NCBI RefSeq assembly: GCF_028583425.1
Contig: NC_072795.1
Coordinates: forward strand, 74,600,001-74,664,000
From: Eublepharis macularius
Taxonomy: Eukaryota; Chordata; Lepidosauria; Squamata; Eublepharidae
Reading direction: 5' to 3'
DNA: 64,000 bases
Shown here: piece by piece, positions 25,501 through 34,500 of the stretch
How positions within the stretch are numbered: the stretch's first letter is position 1
Layout of the letters: every line of letters starts with the position of its first letter
Made by a program: the position numbers and the translations under genes
The notes under the pieces: generated by a model
Database searches by the model: none
Seen by the model: only the letters and a program-made list of their open reading frames with translations
What the model was told of the DNA's origin: nothing

Positions 25501-28500
25501 GAGGTGGCTATGGAGTGGATTTTTCCACATCCTTAAGCCAGTCTAGTAGCGTAAGACCCAGTGTGGGGTAGCCAAGCTGGTCTGAGATTCAACAATCATT
25601 CGTGCCCCCGTGGCAAACGAAGGAGGGCTACTTGTGAATAATGGGATGGGATCGGGACCTGTGGTAATACCTCAGGAATTCCTAAATGTCATTAGACAGA
25701 CTATTTTTTTAAGCTAGTTTATCTTACCTCAGAAAGCCACAGCAGCCATTTCTGGCCTTGCCAATGCTGGCAACCTTGCCAACAGACCAGGAGGTGACTG
25801 TGGAGTGGTTTCCTACATCCAAAGCAAATCAATGAGCGCAGGATCCAGCGAGAGCACCAAATGGCAATGGCCCCAGTGCTGTTGATAGTCTACTTGTGAG
25901 CAATACAATTGGGTCAGGCATTGCAATGCTCTCCCCAGATTTCCTAAACTTGATTACATGAACTGAGACTGCCAATTTTGGTCAGAGTGCTGAGGGAAGA
26001 GACAGGCCTCCCACTGGTTCTTCCTTCAGGCCTCCCACTCCCCAAACGGAACTGTGAAAGAGGCAATTTCGCACAAAGGGAATCTTATCAGGTCCTCTGA
26101 GGCAGCTAGAAAGGAAACCTATTCCAGAAAAAGAAAGCGAAACTGAAGCTGATGCAGATAGTGAAGTTTTTTCTCCCTATTGGTTCCATATATGCTTACA
26201 GGCCCCTTTTTTCCTCCAGGGAATGGGGCATGCTCTCTCCAGGGTTCTCAGTCTCTTCTAATCAGCACAGAGTAACTTTATTCAGTAGAAACAAACAAGA
26301 GCACAACGCCTAGCAGGCCTTCAGTCAGCTCATGTAGACATGAGTAAACCCTGGGCTGGAGTAGAACTGCTCCAGTTCACTGTCCGTCTTCTGTGCAGCC
26401 CCACATGGGACTGCGCCTGTGCAGGCCTGCCGACCGGAATTTTTCTTTTCTAGCCAACGTCCACTGGGGGCGCACGTACGCACCAATGCGCATGCGCGGC
26501 TTTTCCCGCCCGAGCGACATTGGGCAACGTCACCCCCTTCCCCTCAGTTTCTTCTTTGCCGCTGACCGGTGAAGATCTAGCTGTCCGCTGTGAGAAGAAA
26601 CGCCATTTTGAGAGTGAGATCGTTCATCTTTCTGTCAGAGTATGTCTGAGAAGTTGCTGTTTAAGCGCTGTTCGACCTGTTCAACACCAAGGCCCTCTGC
26701 GACGAGGCCGTTCGGATTTGGGAATGGGCCATGGACAGAGGCGTGTTCATTCATGCAGTCCATATTCCTGGCACCACCAATGTCATCGCGGACAAACTGA
26801 GTCATATGCGATCCGACAGCTACAAATGGACCATAGCAGACGGCTACCTGAACACCATCTTATTGGACTGGGGGTTCCCAGACATAGACCTCTTTGCATC
26901 GGAGGACAACAAGAAGGTCCCGCGATTTTGCTCCAGGGGAGGTCTAGGTCACCACTCCCTCGGGGACGCGTTCCAGATACGCTGGACAGGGCACCTGTTT
27001 TACGCCTTCCCTCCGTTCCCGCTGTTGTCTCGAGTCATCAGCAAAATTCAGAGGGATGGGCCTCACATAATTCTAGTGGCGTCCTTTTGGCCCAGACAGG
27101 CTTGGTTCCAACATGTCATGCAGCTTTCACAGGGGTCATATTATCGGTTCACTCTGAACCCGGACCTTCTGTCCGACAAAGGGGTTTGGTATCACGACCT
27201 ACCCAAACTGAGCCTCACTGCTTGGCACATTCTGGGCCGGAAGGGATGTCTGACAGAGTAGCTGAGATTTTGCTGAATGCGCGTAGGGACACTACTCGCA
27301 GGTCATACTCTGCTAAATGGAAGTGTTTTGAGGCCTGGGCTAATGACAAAGGGGTGAATGTTTGGGATTGCCATCTGTCATCTGTGTTTGAGTTCCTTCT
27401 GTCTCTAAAGGATGGGGGACTCTCTAATTCCTCTATTAAAGTTTATTTGGCGGCTATTTCAGCCTTCCACCCTAAGATAGATGGGAAAACGGTTTTCTCC
27501 CACAGTTTGTCGAAATCTTTTTTAAAAGGGTTGCATAACATGTTTCCACAAGTCAAGGAAATTGTTCCCCAATGGTCACTGCAAGTAGTATTGGCGGGGC
27601 TTATGAAATCGCCCTTTGAACCGCTAGCTACTTGTGAGTTAAAATGGTTGTTCTGGAAAGTGGCTTTCTTGATCGCGATTACATCTGCCCGCAGAGTTAG
27701 TGAGTTGGCGGCCCTAAGGTGGGATCCGCCTTTTCTGAAGGTCCATCAAAATAAAGTGGTTCTGAGGCCTGACCTTCGTTTTAGACCCAACGTTTCCACT
27801 CAATTTCATACCTCACAGGACATTGTCCTGCCTATCTTTTTTCCTGACCCTTCTGATAACTCTGAAAGGGCCTTACATTCTTTGGATGTGAGAAGGGCTA
27901 TTTTATTTTACCTTCAACGTACTTCACAGTTTAGGTGTGCCAAACAACTGTTTGTGTGCTATTATGGGCCCAGGAAGGGAAGGGCTACTACAGCTCAATC
28001 AATTTCTCGCTGGGTTACTCAGACTGTTAGGGCCTGCTACTCGCATGCTAAGTTACCTTGCCCTTTGGAAGTTAAAGCTCATTCCACCAGAGCGCAAGCT
28101 GCCTCTGTGGCCTTCCTTAGGGACGTTCCCTTGCAAGACATCAGGGCTGCAACGTGGTCGTCTTCTGACACGTTTGCTAAGCATTATGCACTAGATGTGT
28201 GGGAAAGGAAAGAGGCTGCTGTTGGTCAAGCAGTACTTCAGTCTCTTTTTCAGTGAGAACACATGCCCGCCTCCTGGGTAAGTGGCTTGTGAGTCTCCCA
28301 TGTGGGGCTGCACAGAAGACGGACAGTGAAAACAGAGTTGCGCTTACTGTAACTACTGTTCATTGACGTCTTCTGTGCAGACACACAACCCTCCCTCCTA
28401 CCCCGCTGTGTTCTTCCAGATAATGTGAAGGCATTCGGCGGCAAAGGAGAAACTGAGGGGAAGGGGGCGACGTCGCCCAATGTTGCTCGGGCGGGAAAAG

Positions 28501-31500
28501 CTGCACATGCGCATTGGTGCGTACGTGCGCCCCCTAGTGGACGTTGGCTAGAAAAGAAAAATTCCAGTCGGCAGGCCTGCACAGGCGCAGTCCCATGTGT
28601 GTCTGCACAGAAGACGTCAATGAACAGTAGTTACGGTAAGCGCAACTCTGGTTTTTTTAGTATCCTGGGACCAACATAAAACAGACTCCACAGCATTACA
28701 ATTGCCTATGCTGAGAGAGTTCTTGCTGCAGTTGTGTTCATCCTATCTCTGGAATCTTTCCTGTATGACACCATTTTTAACAAGAGACCGTTTTGGTGTT
28801 ATGCCTGGAGTGTTGGGCTGGGATCTAGGAGATCCAGATTCTCATGCCATTCTCCCTGGGAGATCTGCCTGTGGCCTTGGGCCTGTAGCATTCTCTAGGC
28901 CTGGCCTACCTTGTGGGTTTGTTGTGTGGCTAGAATGGAAAGATATGAAATGTACTAGGGTCTGAGTCTGTCCAGACACCTCACATATGTAGCTCCTGGC
29001 TCTCTGACTAGAGGGTGGGACTCACCCATCAAGATGTCCTCCTTTCCTCAGAGAGAAGGACCCTTCACGGTGAGTATCCAATGGTCCGTTCTTTTCTCTT
29101 CAACTACCCTCACCCTTCCTCCCTGGTAACAGAGGAGATACAATCTAGACACTGTTATGGGTCCCACTCATCTCCAGTCGATAAGGAGGGAAGAAAACTG
29201 GATGCCCTAGGGAGGAGGATATATTCCTCAGCTGTGCTTGAATTTAGGATCATAAATTATCAAGCCATTATGGGCTTTTACAATCTGTTCTTACGGGATT
29301 GCCTCTCCAACTACACCCAAGATCTCCCAGAGGACAGGAGAACGCTAATCAGGGTACTCCAAGGCAAGGTGACAAGACTAACAAAACAGCAAATGTCAAC
29401 CGGGAAACACTCTGCAGGCTGTACAGCCTCCTCTATGGCCTTGACCATTGTCCTAAGACAACACTCTTGGCTCTGCTCCACCGCCCTGCCTCAGGAGAAA
29501 CGGAACAAGATTGAGGATTTCCCCTTTGAGGGTGCTTCTCTGTTCTCTGAGTGCACCAATGAATCTCTTCAGCAAATGAAGAAGAATCAGCAGACAGCTC
29601 GCTCCCTTGAGGTAATTGCCCCCTATCAGCAACAACAGCAGCAACACTCATAGTGGAAAAGAAGGATGGCGGACTTTGCCCTATTTTGGACCCTTGCAGT
29701 TTAAACATGTTCATTAAAGTTGAGAAATTTAGAATGTTAACTCTGTTCAGTGTCTTACAATATCTAGAAACAGACAGCTGATTCGCTGCTATAGGTTTGA
29801 AAGACGTATATTTCTACATTGCCATACACCCAGGGCATAGGAAATACCTCAGATTTTCCTTCCAAGGGGAGGTTTTTCAATACAGTCCTCCCTTTTTTTG
29901 CCTATCTTCAGCACCCCACGTGTTCACAAAATGCATGGCGGTAATTGTGGCCCATCTTAGGTTGTCAGGGTGCTCCATCTACCCATATTTAAACGACTGG
30001 CTCCTAGTGGCACAATCTAAGGCTGTACTCCAGGAACACATTACTGTAACCATTCAAATGCTGTCCCGCTTGGACCTCATCATTAATTGGTAGATGTCAT
30101 CTCTCCTTCTGTCTGACCATACAGTTTACAGGGCCAGACTAGACACCACATTAGGAAAGGCCTTCTTGCCCATAGATAGGGCAAAATCACTACAGTTGGT
30201 AGTTACCAGGTTCCAGAGAAACTGCTTCCAATCGGCATTATTCATTCAGAAACTTCTAGGGCTCATGGCATCCGCTATGAGTGTCACACCTTTTTCCCGC
30301 CTCTACATGAGGCCCCCACAGAACTGGTTCGTTAGACACTTCAACACGCTCAGGGATCCACAACAGAGGAGGCTCTCCATCCCTGGACGTGACATCAGAT
30401 CTTTAGACTGGTGGACCACCGAGGAGAACCGACTCAGGGGAATACACTTTGGACTCCAGTTACTGGAAGTTTCCATTACTACTGATGCCTCCTTTATGGG
30501 GTGAAGGGCGCATTGTGGTGACCTCTCCATACAAGGGGAATGGTCAGACTCAGAAAAGGATATGCATATAAATGTATTGGAATTAAGAGCTATTCGCTAT
30601 TCCCTTGTTTCCTTTGCAGATTTCTTGCAAGACAAGAGGGTTCAGGTCCACACAGACAACACCATCACCCTCTGTTACTTGAACAAACAAGAGGAAATGG
30701 TTTCTTTGACTCTCTGCTCAGAGGCATCGCAGCTATGGCACTGGGCTAAAGAACACAACGTCTCACCACAAGCAATCCGTATTGCAGGCACCATGAACAG
30801 GAGAGTGGACACCTTAAGCAGGGTGTTCATACCTCACTACGAGTGGTCCATCAATCCCATTTACCTTCGACTCATCTTTCAAAGATGGAGAACACCAGAT
30901 ACAGATCTATTCGCAATCTCACACAGCACCAAGGCCAAAGCCTTCTGTTCCATGGTGTGGGGTTGGATCCCCAGTCCCTCAGGGCTGCCTTCCAGGTTCC
31001 TATGGGACTGGGGCCCATACCCTTAATACCCAGGGTATTGGCCAGAATCAAACAATTCAGAACACACTGCATCTTGATCACCCCTTTTTGGCCACGCAGA
31101 GACTGGTTCCCAACCCTTTGGGAAATGTCCAGAGGCTCCCACGTGTATCTTCCCAAAGGACCAGACCTCATCCACAGAGGGTGGATTCTGCATCACAATG
31201 TGACCATTCTCAAACTTACAGCATTGCTTCTACTTCTCTAGATGCCCAAAAAGCATCCACTAGGTCTTCTTATGGCCATAAGTAGTTTCGCTTCTTGTTC
31301 TAGATAGCTTACACAGGTTTTTCCCCATTTTCCTGCCCACTATCACTTATTTTGGATTGCCTGTTATCACTCCTCAAAGGGGAGTGATACACCCTTACCA
31401 ATTTCTCATCATGACGAAGTCAAAGATGTCTATAGACTTACCTCGGAAGGTCAAACAGAGCCTCTTGTGGTGGACCAAGGACCAAAATAAAATTGTTCAC

Positions 31501-34500
31501 AGACACAAGTCTCACGGGATGGGGAGGGTCCTTGTAAGGAATTCTGACCCAGAGTTGGTGGTTCCCAGAGGAGTCACATCTCCCAATCAACGTTCTAGAG
31601 TTGAGAGCCATCAGGCTGGCCTTAACCACGTTCTCAAACAAGATAGTGGAACGAAACATTTTGATCCGTACCAACGTGTCAGCGAAGTCTTACATCAGTT
31701 GACAAGGGGGGACCCTTTCCTCAGCACTCATTAAGGAGGCAACCAAGATCCTGACCTGGACAGAATCCCACCTAAAGTTGATTAGGACAGAACACGTAAG
31801 AGGGCTGGGAAATGTGCAGGCAGATTGGCTGAGCAGACAAGCCATTCAGCCAAGGGAGTGGGCTCTCAAGAGAGAAACTTTTCAGACAATAGCGAATCAT
31901 TTTGGAATGCCCATAATGGACTTGTTCGCATCCCACTTGAACCATCAGGTTCCTCGGTTCATGTCCTGATTTCAACACCCATGCTCAGAGAACAGAGACA
32001 CACTCACTTCTCAGTGGCCTCAGGGTCTCCTGCGCTTTCCCGCCAATACCGATAATTTCAAAACTCCTCTGAAAGATACAGGAACAGGGAGCTCAAATCA
32101 TACAGATAGCTCCATGGTGGCAGAGATGTCCATGGTTCTCGTCTCTACAGAAATTGGCGGAGGTGCCTCCTCTACCACTTCAGACGACCCTGGACCTGCT
32201 ACATCAGGGGCCAATCTGGCATCCCCGCCCAGAACAGTTGTGCCTGACAGCCTGGAAATGGAGAGGGACTCCCTAGCCGGCCTAGGTTTCCAAACGAGGG
32301 TAGTCAGTACAATACTGGCTTCAAGGAAGGTTTCGACTACAAGAATTTATAACACCACTTGGAAGGTTTTCACGAGATGGGCTAGGTGAAAAAAGGTGGA
32401 TCCTCTACACCCATCCCTAAGTGAGGTGTTGACGTTCTTACAAGATGGCCTAGATTCAGGACTAAAACCGGCCACTATTAAAAGGCAAATTGCAGCCCTG
32501 GACTCGATTTTACCACTCATGGAAGGTGTAAAGTTGTCTATCCATCCGCATGTCCAGCGTTTTCTTAAGGGGGCAACTTTACTAAGCCCACCGACAATCC
32601 ATTGGTTCCCGACTTGGAGACTTAATATAGTTCTCCAGGCTTTGACTAAACCTCCATTTGAGCCACTGAAAGAAATTTCTCTAAAATGGCTGAGGTTAAA
32701 GACTATTTTCCTGGTTGCTATCACATCTGCTAGAATAATATCGGAACTCTGTCAGTGAACCCTCACCTATGAATATTTCACAAAGATAAGGTGACCTTGC
32801 GCATGGACGCTACCTTTATTCCAAAAGCAAGTTCCACCTTCCATAGATGTCAAGAGATTGGTCTGCCTTAGTTCTGCCTAGCGCTGAGGCACCCTAAGGA
32901 GAAGGAATGGCATTGTCTAGATGTGAAAAGGTCCTTCAAAGCTTATCTCAACAGGACAGAAGGCATTAGAAGGTCAGAGTCCATCTTCATTAACGTCAGC
33001 CCTCCCAATGTTGGGAGGAAAATGTTTTCGGTAGCCATAGGTAGGTGTATCCGATCCTGCATCGCAGAGGCATACAGAGCATCAAATAGAGAAGTACCCG
33101 AAGGCATCACAGCTCACTCTGTAAGGAGTGCAGCTACCAATGAAGCATTCAACAATCAAGCATCAGTAGAAGAAGTGTGTAAGGTGGCCACGTGGTCAAC
33201 AATCTCCACATTTGTAAAACACTATAAACTGAACTTGTATGACTCAGCAGATGCCGCCTTTGGGAGGAGAGTTCTCCAACATGTAATCCAGACCGAAGAC
33301 CATAACCCACCCGAGGGAAACTAACTGCTTTGGGAGCACCCAAGATGTCCTCCGCCTCAGAGGGAGAACGGACCATTGGATACTTACCATGAAGGGTCTT
33401 TCTTCTCTGAGGAACAGAGAACATCTTGCTCTCCCAGGGTCTTCATATACTGGTATTTCCTCACTTTTCCTTTAAGTACTATACTATACTATCTTTTTAC
33501 GTCTTTCTTCCTCTTGCACTTCAGAGTTAAAGTTAAAATTCAAGTCCAAGTTAAAGTTAGGTGTTACAGATTAAGTTACTGCTTTGTGGAGTCATTCGAA
33601 CTGAGAGGAGGGGTGACCCACACACCAACAGGAAGAGGAAGAAATAATTGAGTTCCTGCCTCCCTGATTGGATGGTAGGAATCACCCGAGATGTCCTCCA
33701 TTCCTCAGAGGAGAAGGACCCCTTCACAGTAAACATCCAATGGTCCGTTCTAGTTATATGTTATAGGGTGTGTGTATATTGGTAGAACATTAACTTTCTT
33801 CTGTATCCTGCATGGTGATCAATTCAGGTGGAAAATTAGAAACAAATCTTGCTGCAAGCTGTGTAATGTGTGTTTTATGTGTTATCAAGTTACTTCTGAG
33901 TTATGGTGACTCTATTTGTTAATGACCTCCAAAACGTCCTATCATAAACAGATTTGCTCAATTCTTACAGACTGAAGGCTGTGGCTTTGGGTCATCTTCT
34001 TTGAGTCTTGTCTTCTCATGGTGTAACCAAAGTACATGAGCCTCAGTTTAATCATTTTAGCTTCTAGGGAGAATTCAGGCTTGATTTGATCTAAAACCCA
34101 TTTATTTGTCTTTTGGGGGGTGCAATGTATCCATAAAACTGTCCTCCAACATCACATTCCAAAGCAATCAATTTTCTGTCAGTTTTCTTCATTTCAAACA
34201 TTCATACATAGTAATGGAGGTGCCATAGTATAAATTCTCGACTGTGAGCTGTAATACTCGTCTAATACTCCCTTGTTTTTAAATTGATAGATTGATATGC
34301 TGTTGAAAGAATACCTTCTTTCAGGAGATGTTTCAGAAGCAGAGCGTTGCCTTCAGGAGTTAGAAGTACCCCATTTTCACCATGAGCTTGTATATGAAGT
34401 AAGGCAGAATATAAGCTTCTCTTGTTTCTAAATACAAATTATCTCCACTTTAAATTCCCTTTAGCCCCTGCAGCATCTCCCTTTTCCTGTTTCCCTCCCT

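Larger units (their letters stand above)
26376..28650 (+). mobile_element. DIRS element copy C, internally deleted, with ITRs, ICR and intact recombinase ORF
   Basis: Left terminal repeat about 26376-26575; right terminal repeat about 28430-28650 in inverted orientation. Both contain the ATTTTTCTTTTCTAGCCAACG run. The internal complementary region at 28298-28386 consists of the left terminus joined to the right terminus in reverse complement, as expected for DIRS circularisation. The coding part keeps the gag start ([13 protein letters not shown]), then jumps at about 26690 into RNase H (26731-27261), then recombinase (27246-28256). RT is deleted, so the copy is non-autonomous. Confidence 0.85.
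24905..29092 (+). mobile_element. DIRS element copy D1, internally deleted, hosting copy C
   Basis: It begins with the A/D-family 5' terminus (ctccatctgaggcagaggac, then a gggaggcaggaa block) and ends near 29092 with the family 3' terminus (gagaaggacccttcacgg ... atggtccgttct). RT and recombinase are missing. Copy C (26376-28650) sits inside, leaving about 1.9 kb of D1. The gag-like part at 25150-26340 has no long clean frame. Confidence 0.6.
31340..33751 (+). mobile_element. DIRS element copy D2 (RNase H, recombinase, 3' terminus)
   Basis: It lacks gag and most RT. It begins in the RT/RNase H linker ([20 protein letters not shown], 31381 on), followed by RNase H pieces ([20 protein letters not shown]), the recombinase (about 32230-33324) and the 3' terminus with internal complementary region (33330-33751). 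The terminus matches that of copy A (ggagcacccaagatgtcctcc; gagaaggacc). It adjoins copy E without the missing part between them. Confidence 0.75.

Noticed and set aside
26520..27245. N-terminal extension of the 578-codon frame before the DIRS recombinase
   Set aside because: These codons are the out-of-frame copy of the gag start and RNase H; the recombinase start at 27246 overlaps the pol stop as in other DIRS elements.
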